Below are positions 1 through 11,759 of a DNA stretch of 64,000 nucleotides, piece after piece; within the stretch, counting starts at the first letter, position 1; each line of letters starts with the position of its first letter. Under the pieces are notes generated by a model. That model was not told where the DNA came from and made no database searches. It saw only the letters and a program-made list of their open reading frames with translations. The translations under genes and the position numbers were made by a program. The stretch lies in the NCBI RefSeq assembly GCF_050003625.1, contig NC_134400.1:50410066-50474065 (forward strand), written 5' to 3'. Origin of the DNA: Haematobia irritans (taxonomy: Eukaryota > Arthropoda > Insecta > Diptera > Muscidae).

Positions 1-763
1 AGTTTTCAATAAATCAAATTACCAGAAAAGATTACGTTATTTAGTCCATTCTGATTCCCGGAAACGACTCTCGATTTTATTCTATGTGGGTTTTATTATA
101 AGGCCATGTAACTCGATTTTATGTTTAACTCAGTTGCAAGCATTAAACCTATGACCCTTTGAAAGTAAGGCGACCATGCAAATCATAGCAATACGATCCT
201 CACCGTGTAATACTTTTTATCTGCATGAAAAAGTGCCAACCAGAAAAATTGGTTTCAGGCACTATATTTTATACCGATCAACTTCTAAGTCAATCTTCTT
301 TATGTCTGTTCGTCCAACATTCCTAAAAGAAATTCTATGGAAGTAAAAGGTCAAATGGCACAGGTTCAATTTTTCTCCTGTTATGAAATTTTAATTTTAT
401 TCCCATTACTAGCCGAACCCGGCCCAGATTCGTTGCACCTTCCAATTTATTTTTAATTGAGAGACAATTTGCAAAAAAATATCATAATTTTAAGGAACAT
501 AAAATATTTCGAATGATATTATAAAAAAAGATAATCTTACTGAAAAAATCTAAATGGCATGAAAATATTTTCGAAATTCACATGAAATTCGTATTTCAAT
601 TTATTGATCACAGCGTTTTTTTTTTATTTTTCTTTCAGCTGTGGTTCATTTTTCTTAAAGTAGTGCAACCGATAGCATTATTGGTCGTTAATCAGAATTC
701 GTTGGTAGAATTTGGTAGATCAAATCTCTATAGAAATAAAATTTTGGAAAAAGTTTATATAAA
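1..763. other. Mostly unassigned AT-rich DNA with a C-family scrap
   Basis: No gene is seen. Positions 228-318 are a degenerate piece of repeat family C: the order of short blocks (GTGCC, CCAGAAA, TTTATACC, GATC, TCTGT.CGTCC) matches the hairpin-proximal end of the better copy at 5253-6312. The small open frame at 582-782 is low complexity and has no recognisable protein features. Confidence 0.5.
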
Positions 764-2294
764 ACAAGTAAGTAAAGTCTAAAGTCGGGCGGGGCCGACT
801 ATATTATACCCTGCACCACTATGTTGCAAACACTTGTGTTACCATCTCAACTGCTTCAAATTTGCTGGGAGCTATATAAAGGTTTGCATTTCCAGATACA
901 AATACTTTTAATGGAGACAATTTTTTGTACTTTTACAACAATTCTAGAATTAAAATTTTAATCGGCTAACACCCTGGGATGAAACAAAATGTTAGTAAAA
1001 AAGTATACCCTGTACCACAGTAGTGGTGAAGGGTATAAAAATATGGGAAATATGAAGCGAGAGCAATTTTAATGCAATTGTACAAAAGAGCATTTATGAT
1101 TTATCAGGCGATACATGTGTATTCGAGATATAGGACAATTTTAGTAATATTTACAATTCTTGCTACTCATCAGTGGCGATTTTACAAGGATATTGGTTAG
1201 TTCTCGCCAAGATATGTGGTCACGTGTGGGTTGTGATATATTATTTGGTCTAGTCGGGCGACATGGAGCCTTATTTAAAACTCAACCGTTCTGTGGAAAT
1301 TCTGGCATTACAGTGTGTAGGATATGGCTAAGATATGGGGAAATCATCACAGAATTTTGTGTAAAGTGTGGGAATTTTGGCCATATTTGTGTAAACCGGA
1401 AAAACGGATATATGGAGGCTTTATCCAAATCTAAACCGTATTAGATCAAACTTGGCACACTTAAATATCATACTAAATAAATTCTCTGTGGAAACTATCC
1501 AGTCAATTGGAGGAAAATCCCACTGAAAATGGGTCTAAAATATGAAATTTTCTACCATATTTTCCCAACTCTGGTGTACATATATATAGGAGCTATATAT
1601 AATCTGAACCGATTTTGACTAAATTTGACATGTATAATAATAATTCTGCTATCTCTGCAAAATTTCACGTAAACAGGAGAATAACTCTGGCCCCCGTGGT
1701 CATTTGAGTGTAAATCGGGCGAAAGATAATATGGGAGCTATATCTAAATTTAAACCGATTTCAATCAAATTTACCAAGCATTAGTAGAATGTCAATTCTA
1801 CTCTCTGTGCAAAATTTTACGAAAATCGGTAGTAAACTTTGGCTTCTGTTGTCATATGAGTCTAAATCGGACGAAAGATATATATGGGAGCTATATCTAA
1901 ATCTGAACCGATTTAGCTGACATTTTGCCAGTTTTTCGAGACTCATAAAATATTCGCATGTACTGAATTTGAAGAACATCGGTTGATAAACACGCCAATT
2001 ATGACCAGATCGGGGATAAATATATATGACAGCTATATCTAAATCTGAACCGAAATCAACCAAAATCAATAGCGATTGTCCTTGTTCCAAAAAACAACCA
2101 TATGCCAAATTTGAGGACGATCGGACTTAAACTGCGACCTGTACTTTGCGCACAAAAATATATGAACAGACAGACGGACATCGCTAAATCGACTCAGAAT
2201 TTAACTCTAAGACGAACGGTATACTAAACGATGGATCTCAGACGTTTCCTTCTTGGCGTTACATACAAATGAACAAACTTATTATACCCTGTAT
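764..2294 (+). mobile_element. Family B element (DINE-1/HINE-like), long copy
   Basis: The copy starts with ACAAGTAAGTAAAG, followed by a GC-rich hairpin of the GTCGG/CCGAC type and the subterminal repeat TATACCCTGCACCACT at 805-820. The centre holds diverged ~150-bp units, each with a GGGAGCTATATCTAAATC core. The far end reaches the TTCTTGGCGTTACAT block and stops in a truncated hairpin near 2294. The units give scattered short open frames, none of which looks like a protein. Non-coding; classification as a Helentron-derived element is inferred from structure only. Confidence 0.75.
1004..1037. repeat. Terminal hairpin of family B lodged inside a B copy
   Basis: A 34-bp imperfect palindrome, TATACCCTGTACCAC then GTGGTGAAGGGTATA, sits between GTTAGTAAAAAAG and AATATGGGAAA. 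In other B copies those two blocks are contiguous. It is the hairpin normally found at the far end of family B, so it is either an insertion or the scar of an end-to-interior joining. Confidence 0.7.
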
Positions 2295-2805
2295 CAATGA
2301 AACTGAACGAATTTATTGCGAAAACATTTTCATGCACAATGTTTTTTATTGCTTAATTCGAAAAAAAAAAATCTTTTGTAGAAATCAGGGAGAAATATTC
2401 CTTGAAAATACATTTTGCAAATAAAAGGTATGTTAAAAATTTTCTTTATTTCAATAAAGATTGGACGAAGAACAGTATTGTGCACACCATAAGAAAACAT
2501 CGAGGCCTTTGGTTTCTTTATTTGGGCCTTTCAAAGGGCATTACGAGTGCTTTACTTCCCCATTTGAAATATAAATGTTATCTGCATTTGCTCAATTCTT
2601 GTACTAGTTAGTGAGTTTTATTGTGCAAGGAGTTGCGATAGCACTTCATTTTTTTAAATCGATTTCTGTTATGTCTTCCAAATTGGGTTAACGATTGATT
2701 GTTTGAGACTGGAAATACTATACATACCTACCTCCGTTTACCTATCTATCAATATCGACTTTGTTTTTATTTTTACCCAATGATCTTTTAAATGAACGAT
2801 AAACG
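2295..2805. other. Unassigned
   Basis: No repeat family or coding potential recognised. A 69-codon open frame at 2402-2611 has no motif and no supporting context. Confidence 0.4.
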
Positions 2806-3387
2806 AACATTGGCTTTGAATATTGTCTCTTATGAGACAAATGCGATAGAAAGGAAATGGATTTGGTAAATGTAAAACCAGAAAACCAAAAAATTTCTAT
2901 AGAAGTAAAATTTTAAAGAAATTTGCTATATAAAAAAATTGCCACATAAAAGTCTGCGGAAATTTTCTATAGAAATATAATTTTGAGAAAAATTTCTATA
3001 GAAATACAATTTTTTAAAAATTGCCTATAATAATAAATTTTGACGAAAATTTGAACAAAATTTTCTATAGAAATAACATTTTGGCAAAATATTCTAAACA
3101 TTGGCTTTGAATATTGTCTCTTATGAGACAAATGCGATAGAAAGGAAATGGATTTGGTAAATGTAAAACCAGAAAACCAAAAAATTTCTATAGAAGTAAA
3201 ATTTTAAAGAAATTTGCTATATAAAAAAATTGCCACATAAAAGTCTGCGGAAATTTTCTATAGAAATATAATTTTGAGAAAAATTTCTATAGAAATACAA
3301 TTTTTTAAAAATTGCCTATAATAATAAATTTTGACGAAAATTTGAACAAAATTTTCTATAGAAATAACATTTTGGCAAAATATTCTA
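2806..3387. repeat. Tandem duplication, two 291-bp units
   Basis: The block beginning ACATTGGCTTTGAATATTG at 2807 recurs at 3098. The two units appear identical throughout by eye, including imperfect copies of the 29-bp minisatellite. Identity this high implies a very recent duplication or an assembly duplication. Confidence 0.9.
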
Positions 3388-3530
3388 AAGAAATGACATT
3401 TTGAGGAATTCTTCTATCGAAACAAATGTTTGACCATAGTCTCTATAGAAACAAATTTTGAAAAAATTTTCTATAAAACAAAATTTGCCCAAATTTTCTA
3501 TAAAAATAAAATTTTTAAAAAATTGTCAAT
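2880..3530. repeat. Degenerate 29-bp minisatellite array
   Basis: Repeated TTTCTATAGAAATAAAATTT-type units with many substitutions. This is the same unit as the cleaner arrays elsewhere, and the 291-bp duplication is superimposed on it. Confidence 0.75.
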
Positions 3531-3855
3531 TAAAATTTGGTTGAAGTTTAGTCAAAGCATGGTTTTATTCTGAAATCAAATACAACAATAAAGATTGAAG
3601 AATAAACCAACAATAAGAAACAAAACGAATGAACAAAAACAAGCCAACTGCACTCAAATCGATTATATGACTTTGGCAAAGGAAAAGAGATATGTTTGCA
3701 AACTTGTTTAGGCAAAGCCGACTATCAAAAACCTTTTTTCGGGAGGTTCAAGTGTAGTTCACTTTGGCTTTTGATAATCTGAAAATTGTTTGATAGTTTT
3801 GCTGGAAGTAGAGGATGCTGATGAGGAACGTGATGCAATTTTTGTAAAAATTATT
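3531..3855. other. Unassigned spacer between minisatellite arrays
   Basis: No gene. Includes a short AAGCCGACTATCAAAAACC block and AT-rich sequence; no element ends could be defined. Confidence 0.35.
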
Positions 3856-4425
3856 TGTAGAAATAAATGTTGGCAATATTTTCTATAGAAAAAAAATTTT
3901 GACAAAATTTTCCATAGAAATAAAATTTTGACAAAATTTTCTATAGAAATTAAAGTTTGACAACATTTTCTATAGAAATAAAATTTTGACAAAATTTTCT
4001 ATAGAAATAAAATTTCAACAAAATTTCTATAGAAATAAAATTTTGACAAAATTTTCAATCGAAATAAAATTTTGACAACATTTTCTATAGAAATAAAATT
4101 TTGACAAAATTTTCTATAGAAATAAAATTAAAAAAATCTATAGAAATAAAATTTTGACTAAATTTTCTATAGAAATAAAATTTTGAAAATTTTTTTATAG
4201 AAATAAAATTTTGACAACATTTTCTATACAAATAAAATTTTGACAAATGTTTGTATAGAAAACAAATTTTGACAACATTTTTTTGTAGAAATAAAGTTTT
4301 GACATAATTTTCTATAGAAATAAAATTTTGACAAATTTTCCTATAAAAATAAAATTTTGACAAAACTTCTATAGTAATAAAATTTTGACAAAATTTTCTA
4401 TAGAAATAAAATTTTGGTAGATTAT
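3856..4425. repeat. 29-bp minisatellite array
   Basis: About 19 units of a 29-bp repeat with core TTTCTATAGAAATAAAATTT followed by TGACAAAA. The array ends at TTTTGGTAGATTATTTTTGG, the same junction into family A sequence seen at 45870 and, in reverse, at 24315, so it is the variable part of an A element. Confidence 0.9.
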
Positions 4426-4987
4426 TTTTGGCTCGAGTGGCAACCATGATTATGAACCGATATGGATCAATTTTTGTGTGATTGGGGACAGGCTATATAT
4501 AACTATAGACCGATATGGAACAATTTTTGCATGGTTGTTGAGACCATATACTAACAACACGTACCAAATTTCAACCGGCTCGGGAGAATTTTGCTCTTGC
4601 AAAATGCTCCGGAGGTCAAATCTGGGGATCGGTTTATATGGGGGCTATATATATAATTATGGACCGATATGGACCAATTTTTCAATGGTTTTGAGATACC
4701 ATATACTTACACCTCGTTCTAAATTTCAACCGGATCGGATGAATTTTGCTCCTCCAAGAGGCTCCGGAGGTCAAATCTGTGGATCGGTTTATATGGGACT
4801 ATATATAATAACGGAGGGATATGGACCAATTTTTGCATGGCTGTTAGAGACCATATACTAATACCATGCGACCTACATCAATAGCAACTAATTATGCCAA
4901 GTTTCAACTCGATAGCTAGTTTCGTTCGGATGTTAGCATGTTACAAACGGAAAGTTAAGATACTCCCATCCTATGGTGGAGTGTATA
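4426..4987 (+). mobile_element. Family A element, partial (hairpin-end half)
   Basis: About three central ~153-bp units (cores ACCGATATGGACCAATTTT and ATCTGGGGATCGGTTTATAT). They are followed by GTTACAAACGG and the terminal hairpin CCCATCCTATGGTGGAG. The ACAAGT terminus is missing; the upstream 29-bp arrays take the position they hold in complete A copies. Confidence 0.8.
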
Positions 4988-5252
4988 AAAATACTATAGA
5001 AATAAAATTGTGAGAAAAGTTTTTATAACAATACAATTTTTTAAAAGTTACCTATAGAAAGAAAAGTTTGACAACGTTTTCAATAAAACTACAATTTTAA
5101 CCAAATTTCCAAAGAAATCAAATTGTGACACATTTGCTGTAGAAATAAAATTTGGAAAATATTTTTTATACACCGAAAAAAGCCCGTATTTAAACTAACG
5201 CTAAACTTATTTTATTGCAAAATAATTTTGCACAGCCCAATGAAATTTTCTT
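4988..5252. repeat. Decayed 29-bp minisatellite and unassigned DNA
   Basis: 4988-5165 contains recognisable but degraded CTATAGAAATAAAATT units. The remainder is AT-rich with a CACCGAAAAAAG block that resembles MITE ends, but no partner end was found. Confidence 0.45.
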
Positions 5253-6312
5253 TTTATACCCTAAACCACATAGTTGTCAGGGTATAATAAGTTTGATCTG
5301 CCAAAAAATGTGCCTACCAGAAATATTGATTTTATACCCCATAAAATATATACCGATCGACTCAGAATCACCTCCTGAGTCGATCTAGCGCTTGGTCTCC
5401 GTCCGTCCATCCGTCCGTATGTCCATGTATTTGTTGTTCACAGGATTCCGGTCGCAATTATTAACCGATTTTAATGAAATTTGGTACAGGGAGTTTTTTG
5501 GGCACAAGGACCAACGCTATTGAATTTGGAAGAAATCGGATCAAATTTAGATATAGCTCCCATATATATGTATAGCCCGATTTCGACAAATGGGGTCACT
5601 TTGCGCTTTTTTTTTCAAATTGATCGTCACCAAATTTGGCAAAAGGCAATCCTTTTCATTGAGCTTAACATGGAATTGGGCAGCACTCAGTGATAAGAGA
5701 GAAGTTCACCAATGTGGTATCACAATGGACTGAATAGTCTAAGTGAGGCTGATACATCGGGCTGCCACCTAACCTAACCTAACCTAATCCTTTTCATCGC
5801 CCTTCAAGTCTGCAAAATTTCATCCAAATCGGTTCAGATTTAGATATAGCTCTCATATATATGTATCGCCCGATTTCCCCAAATTTGGTCATAAAAATAT
5901 TATTTATTAAGCGATCTTACCCAAACTTGGCTTACTATAATCTTTTATGGTACAGACAATATGAGCCAAAAATAATCGAAATCGGTTCAGATTTAGATAT
6001 AGCTCCCATATATATGTATCGCCCGATTTTCCCAAATTTGGCCGTAAAACCCCTTATTTATCAACCGATAGTGCTCAAAGTTGGCTAAATATAATCGTCT
6101 ATACCATCAAATTTCATCGAAATCGGTTCAGATTTAGATAAAGCTCCCATATATATGTATCGCCCGAAATCGAATTTGGTCGTAAAACCCTTATTTATTC
6201 TCCAAAACCTATACCAATGATACCCCACAAATGCTTATGTTTACTAATTCAGTAGGGGTGGTTTAGGGTATGATATAGTCGGCCCCGTCCGACTTTCTAC
6301 TTTACTCACTTG
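5253..6312 (-). mobile_element. Family C element, complete ends
   Basis: Read on the minus strand it starts ACAAGTGAGTAAAGTAG, then a GTCGGACGGGGCCGAC hairpin and ATACCCTAAACCACC. It ends in the hairpin TTATACCCTAAACCAC...GGGTATAA at 5253-5285. Central units repeat about every 146-149 bp (GGTTCAGATTTAGATATAGC near 5832, 5982 and 6127). A SINE piece is inserted at 5660-5785. Short open frames inside are repeat translations, not genes. Confidence 0.8.
5660..5785 (+). mobile_element. 5'-truncated SINE with CCTAA tail
   Basis: The 126-bp insert is flanked by a 12-bp target duplication AATCCTTTTCAT (5648-5659 and 5786-5797). Its body (GTGGTATCACAATGGACTG ... CTAACCTAACCT) matches the 3' part of the fuller SINE at 57338-57680 and the 3' UTR of the LOA LINE at 27604-32452. 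Upstream of the shared block it follows the SINE, so it is a truncated SINE rather than LINE. Confidence 0.85.
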
Positions 6313-6474
6313 TTTAATAATGGACTCAATATTAGTGGCATACTAACTCCGTAGGTGCAATATCAACTACAGCCAGTGTTGCTAGAAGTAGGGGAAATTA
6401 CATTTTCACCCAACAGAATTTGTAATAATTTTTACACTTTGGTGGCTCTAGAGGAGGAATTTTGTATGAAATAA

Positions 6475-7460
6475 AAGTGGATATAAAGGTCATTAACCGT
6501 ACACATAATTTCAGTGTGAACTAAAGCAGAAGACAATTTTCGTGTGATTCCCAAAAATAGTAAGAATGAACTACTGTACGTTTAAAATGGTCATGATTAA
6601 GCGCCAATAATTTTTTTCTTTATTTTTAGTTCATTTTGTCTTCTATGAGAGGATGTAATTTCTGTTGCAGTTGCTGTTAAAAAGTACATCAGTGCATGAA
6701 ATGTTCCTGGTTTTAAAAACGCTTAAATCTCAAAATGAGGAGTACAATTTAATTCAATTTTCGCACGGGCTGGTTCATTCCTCCTATAAAACAGTTTACT
6801 TGGTGCCAAATCATGACCATTTTAAATATGCAGTAGGTAATTCTTACACCCAAAAAAAGTGAACCCACCGTGGAAGAAAATGTAGGTTTATTTTAGAAAA
6901 TTTTAACTAAAATAGTTTTCTAATTGCAACATGTTACAAATAAGTTAATAATTTTTGTCAAATTGAAAAAAATTTATTAAAAATAATTAATTTTTTTCTC
7001 TTGTTTAAGAAAATTTCATATGTTGAAAGAAAAAATTGGATTTAAAAATTGTTAAAATGTCTTTAGCGCTATACGAAGTTCATGACAGGTACAATTTTAG
7101 TAAAATTTACTCATTTGAGAGACTTATGAACTCAATTTAAGCAAACTTCTGCCATTTTAGGAAAATATGAACTATTTTATTTTTTAGTAAAACTGTGCAC
7201 TATATTTGTATACAACTTTTTTTTCTTATTTTTAGTTCACGTCATTAAAGTTAGCAAAAAATTATTCAAATAAGGGACATTTAGTCATATTGTGGAAAAT
7301 TTAACTAAAATCAACTAATCTTCATACACTAAAATAAAGTTCAGTTGGCATTAGAGCCCCTTTTTTCTGGGTGTATTATTTATGGGAATCGTACTAACAT
7401 TTTCTTCTGCTTTAGTTTATACTGAACTTATGTGTACCGTCATTGAACTTTATAGTCACG
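6475..7460. repeat. Fold-back element with nested MITE
   Basis: The left arm (6475-6600: ...CGTACACATAA..., CTAAAGCAGAAGA, GATTCCCA, TTTAAAATGGTCATGATT) is the inverted counterpart of 6808-6846 plus 7376-7460. The right arm is split by an insertion at TA. A related single arm occurs at 25725-25835. The open frame at 6665-6862 crosses the spacer and arm and is not believable as a gene. Confidence 0.75.
6847..7373. mobile_element. MITE family H (TA target duplication)
   Basis: Starts CACCCAAAAAAAG and ends CTTTTTTCTGGGTG, flanked by TA on both sides. The empty site is readable: joining the flanks restores AATTCTTATTATTTATGGG, close to the homologous arm near 25768. Non-coding, 527 bp. A more diverged relative may occupy about 25130-25640. 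Confidence 0.75.
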
Positions 7461-7487
7461 TTTAGTTCATAAAACGATTGAAACATA

Positions 7488-7870
7488 CACGCACAGAAAA
7501 AAACATTTTTGGACATGGTTGCCGCATCCATTTAATGCTTATATAGAGCATGTAATTGTCGCGAAAACCATATATTTTGTCTTTGTAAAAATAATTTTCG
7601 AGCAGAGAAAAATATATGTTGGCAATAAGCATTTAAATGGTTCTCAAATGCCGCAAACATGTTCTATTATTTAAATGATAGAAGTTCATACCATTATATG
7701 CTCGGGAAAATCATGTACCTGACCATTCAATTTTTTCCTTTTTTGCTGAGAAAAAAGTATTTATATAGGTTACGTATGTTATAGACATTACATGGCCATA
7801 AAGACCATGTACATTGTTTTCGTGACCATTTAATTTTTTTGCAGCGAAAAGAATTTTATAAAAAAATGGA
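7488..7870. mobile_element. MITE-like repeat, family G
   Basis: Begins TA-CACGCACAGAAAAAAAC and contains ACATGGTTGCCGC. These resemble the CACGCAGAGAAGAAACATGG ends at 44635 and, inverted, 13109. The right boundary is uncertain; positions 7871-8006 are unassigned. Confidence 0.4.
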
Positions 7871-8006
7871 GCAGGTACACACGATTTTCAATTTGCGCGT
7901 CAGTCGTATGTTGATTGTTTCTTGGAATGGACGGATAATACGGAATTACTGTGTTGTGTGTTAATTTATTTACTCAGAAGTGGCACGTGGTTTAATGTGA
8001 ACACAA

Positions 8007-8191
8007 ACAAGTATAAACGGCCGTAAGTTCGGCCAGGCCGAATCTTATGTACCCTCCACCATGGATTGCATAGAAACTACTACGAAAGACTGTCATTCAC
8101 AATCGAATTACTTGGGTTGTGGTATCTTAAAACTTCTTAAATCGTTTTCTAAATTGTGAGTTAGTCCATACGTGGTATACATTAGACAAAA
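8007..8191 (+). mobile_element. Family A terminus, first of a tandem pair
   Basis: 185 bp running from ACAAGTATAAACGGCCG to ATTAGACAAA, immediately followed by a second ACAAGT terminus at 8192. The sequence is about 95% like the following copy, so it is a partial tandem duplication or an insertion of one A element at its own internal site. Confidence 0.8.
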
Positions 8192-10704
8192 ACAAGTATA
8201 TACGGCCGTAAGTTCGGCCAGGCCGAATCTTATGTACCCTCCACCATGGATTGCGTAGAAACTTCTACGAAAGACTGTCATCCACAGTCGAAATACTTGG
8301 GTTGTGGTATCTTAAAACTTCTTAACATCGTTTTCTAAATTGTGAGTTAGTCCATACGTGGTATATATTAGACAAAAAAGGTATGTATAGGTAAGTCTAC
8401 AAATAATTACGAATCGATATGGACTTTTGCACGGCACGTAGAGAGGGGGCTATATATGATTATGGACTGATATGGACCACTTTTGGCTTAGTTGTTAAAT
8501 ATCATATACGATCACCACGTACCAAATTTCAAGCAGATTTGACCTCCGGTGCTTCTCCAAAAGGCACCGGAGGTCAAATCTGGGGATCGTTTTATATGGG
8601 AGCTATATATAATTATGGGCTGATAGAAACCAATTCCTGCATGGTTGTTGGATACCATATTCTAACATCACGTACCAAATTTCAACCGAATGGGAAGAAT
8701 TTTGCTCTTCCAAGGGGCTCTGGAGGTCAAATCTGGGGATCGGTTTATATGGGGCCTACACCCTAAAAAAAAATCGCTTCTTTAACATATGTTCCAAACA
8801 TATTTTGCAGGAAGCACATATATTATTGGATACTGCCGAAACATTAATATGTTTGTTTTATGTGAACATATTATATGTTTGGAAGCATTTTTAGCCAAAA
8901 ATATTATATGCTTGGAAGAATTTTTCCCAAACACGATTGTGCTTTTCCTAACATACTCGTAATTTTCACTTCCACGAATTTTTTTAGTTCTTGGCACCTT
9001 TTTCTGTAATACAAATAATGTTGAAAAAATTATTCACTTTTATAAATTTTTTAAATTTTACCTTTCGCCTGCGCGGAGAATCGAACCGAGAACCATACAG
9101 TTTGTAAGCCAACACTTGCATGCAAAGGGTCGTGGGTTCAATCCTATATTATTATACTATATTAAATTTTTATAATGAAACTTCGAAATGTGGGTTATTA
9201 AAGATTTATAGTAAGTAACAGTGCTTGATATAAACGAAAGTGACTGATTTTTGGATAAAATATTATTTTTTATTGCAAAAATAACAATTTTGTAACAAAA
9301 AACAGTTTTTTGTACAAAACTTTAAAATTTGGAAATTTGGAAAAACTCTAACAAAAGAAGAACGTGGAGTCGAGTATAAACATATATAAATAATTTTATA
9401 ATATAAACATAAATTTATTTAGGCGTGAACAGTTTTTTACTAGCATTTAACACCATCGCTCTAAAATGCCTGTTATTTTTCTTTAATAATTCATTTTAAA
9501 GAAAATAAACTTTTTAAATTGTTTTAGCTGTAAAACTCGAACTTAATGTCCGCTTTTATATTTGATGGTGCCCGTCAACTCCTCGTGGACTACTTATTAA
9601 TAAAGAGGAACTAAACTTTGTTTTTATACATTTTACTGTGTAATTTTTCACTATTTCCCCCTTATTTCATATTACTGTCCTAACTTTAAAAAGAGTATAG
9701 GGCCCTTTCGTTATTTTTATGAAGACCCCTGATTTCTTTTAACGAACCAAGAAAAAAAATTGAGCCCATAATGCCAAAATGATAAACAAAACACATGTCC
9801 ACAGATACATAAAATGCTGCTCTCAAGGCGAAAACATATGCTGTTTGTTTTTCAAATATCTATTCTCTTGGTTCCGAATGTCTATTCTCTTTATTCAAAT
9901 TCAATAATATTTAGACTTAAGCATATCAAATTTTTGGCCTTATCATAAAACAGTTTTCCGAAACAATATACAAGCGGTTTCAAAGAAATTGTTCTCTTTT
10001 GATTCTTTTGCTGTGTTATGTTGATATCTTTCGTCAACTCTCCCGGTTTCCATCTCTATTTCTTTCTCTATAGTCTCTCTGTCGCTTTGAACATATGTAT
10101 GTTTAGTCGAAATTTGTAAATTTATATATGTTTGCATTCACACATATGATTTTTATGAAACATTCATGCCCCAAACATAATATATTCTAACATATTAACA
10201 TAGATGTCCCAAACATTTAGTGTTAGTTTAGGAACATTACATGTTCGCACTTAAATATATTGTGTTTTAAAATTGTGCCCGAAACACATTTTGTTTATAT
10301 CGGAACATATGAAAAACATATTTTTCTAACAGTGTATATATAATTATGGACCGATTTCGACCAATTTTTGCATGGTTGTTAGAGACCATATACAAATGGT
10401 ATGTACCAAATTTCAGCCGGTTCGGATAAAATTTGCTTCTCTTAGAGGCCTCGCAAGCCAAATCGGGGGATCGGTTTATATGGGGGCTATATGTAATTAT
10501 GGACCGATGTGGACCAAGCTTGTTTCGTTCGGAAGTTAGCGTGATTTCAACAGACGGACGGAATGACGGACATGCTCAAATCGACTCAGAATTTCACCAC
10601 GACCCAGAATATATATACTTTATGGGGTCTTAGAGCAATATTTCGATGTGTTACAAACGGAATGACAAAGTTAATATACACCCCATCCTATGGTGGAGGG
10701 TATA
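8192..10704 (+). mobile_element. Family A element interrupted by a TA element
   Basis: ACAAGTATATACGGCCG terminus, TTCGGCCAGGCCGAA hairpin and subterminal TACCCTCCACCAT on the left. Central ~153-bp units and the ATCCTATGGTGGAGGG hairpin on the right. The centre is split at 8759-10334. Joining the flanks restores the usual GGGGCCTATATATAATTATGG. Confidence 0.85.
8759..10334. mobile_element. TA-duplicating element T, copy 1
   Basis: Ends CACCCTAAAAAAAAATCG and (inverted) CACTGTTAGAAAAATATG, flanked by TA (8757-8758, 10335-10336), with more matching further in (ACATATGTTCC both ends). It is 1576 bp, nearly collinear with the copy at 54812-56580 but missing about 200 bp around the tRNA-like modules. 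The join at about 9116 fuses the B box of the minus module to that of the plus module. No transposase frame; presumably mobilised in trans by a Tc1/mariner or related enzyme (inference). Confidence 0.8.
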
Positions 10705-11738
10705 AAAAAAGTATGTGTAGGTAAGTCTACAAATAATTACGAATCTATATGGACTTTTGCACGATACGTACACTGAAAAAAAATCATACTCGGTTCCAAA
10801 GATTTTGTCTTTACTTTAAAAAATTTGGTATTGATTCCGAGCCAAAGAAGCGGAGAATACAAGAAAGGATACTTTTAAGACACAATTCTCTTTTAAATTT
10901 AGGTTTTGTGTACTTGCTTCTAGGAAGCAAATTTTAATTTTTCGCTTTCTCGGCTTTTTTTCTTCATATGCTATCAAAGTCCTTTAAAAACGAGTTAACG
11001 GCAACTTTATTTTCCAAATTAGGACTCGACTTCCAGTAGAAATTATGCTATGTTTGAAGTAAAAAACTTCTTTAAAATAAAGTTTTGAAAAACATGTCCT
11101 ATATTTGAACGATTTTTTGCTTTGTAGTCAAGATGCAAAAAGACAACAAATTTAAAGACAATTTCATTAAATTTAAAGAATTTTTCTGAATTATTAAAGT
11201 CAAGTTGACCTAAGTCTATAAATTTTTTCTTTCATGTTAAGATACCCATTTTTAAGTCAAATCACTTAATTATAAGGACAATACAACTTCATTGAAAAGT
11301 TTATCGACTTTTGGACAAGGAAAATAACTTTATTTTAGAGAAATGCGCCTTCTATGCTAAGCAAAATTTGTATTCGTATTTTAAAGACATGAAATCTTTG
11401 ACCTCACGACAATATTTTTTTCAGTGTAGGGAGCCAGAATTGAAATATGGGGGTCGCTTATATGGGGGCTATATACAATTATTGATATGGACAAATTTTT
11501 GTGTGATTGGTTCGATTTATCTGACGGCTATATATAACTATAGACCGATATGGACCTAGTTAGGCATGGTTGTTAACGGCCATATACTAGCACAATGTAC
11601 GAAATTTCAACTGACTCAGATGAAATTTGCTCCTCCAAGAGGCTCCAAAACCAAATCTTACTCTTAGTGCAATATTTCGATGTGTTACAAACGGAATGAC
11701 GAAGTTAATATACCCCCCATCCTATGGTGGAGGGTTTA
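10705..11738 (+). mobile_element. Family A fragment starting inside the element
   Basis: Begins GTATGTGTAGGTAAGTC, an internal A sequence also at 8381, directly after the terminal hairpin of the preceding A copy. It ends with its own CCCATCCTATGGTGGAGG hairpin. It is interrupted by MITE E at 10771-11426. Confidence 0.75.
10771..11426 (+). mobile_element. MITE family E, copy 1
   Basis: 656 bp with ends CACTGAAAAAAAATC and GATTTTTTTCAGTG-like sequence, flanked by TA. It is nearly the reverse complement of 47186-47831 over its whole length (e.g. GTCGAGTCC/GGACTCGAC region and GACCTCACGACAATATT). No open frame of note. Confidence 0.85.
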
Positions 11739-11759
11739 AAAAGGAAAGTGTAATTGAAA

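Noticed and set aside
3856..4425. CRISPR array
   Set aside because: The 29-bp units are contiguous with no unique spacers, and this is an animal genome.
3759..4447. Peptides rich in KFYFYRKFCQNFIS as a repeat protein
   Set aside because: Translation of the AT-rich 29-bp minisatellite; the frame changes with each 29-bp unit and stops appear as soon as units vary.
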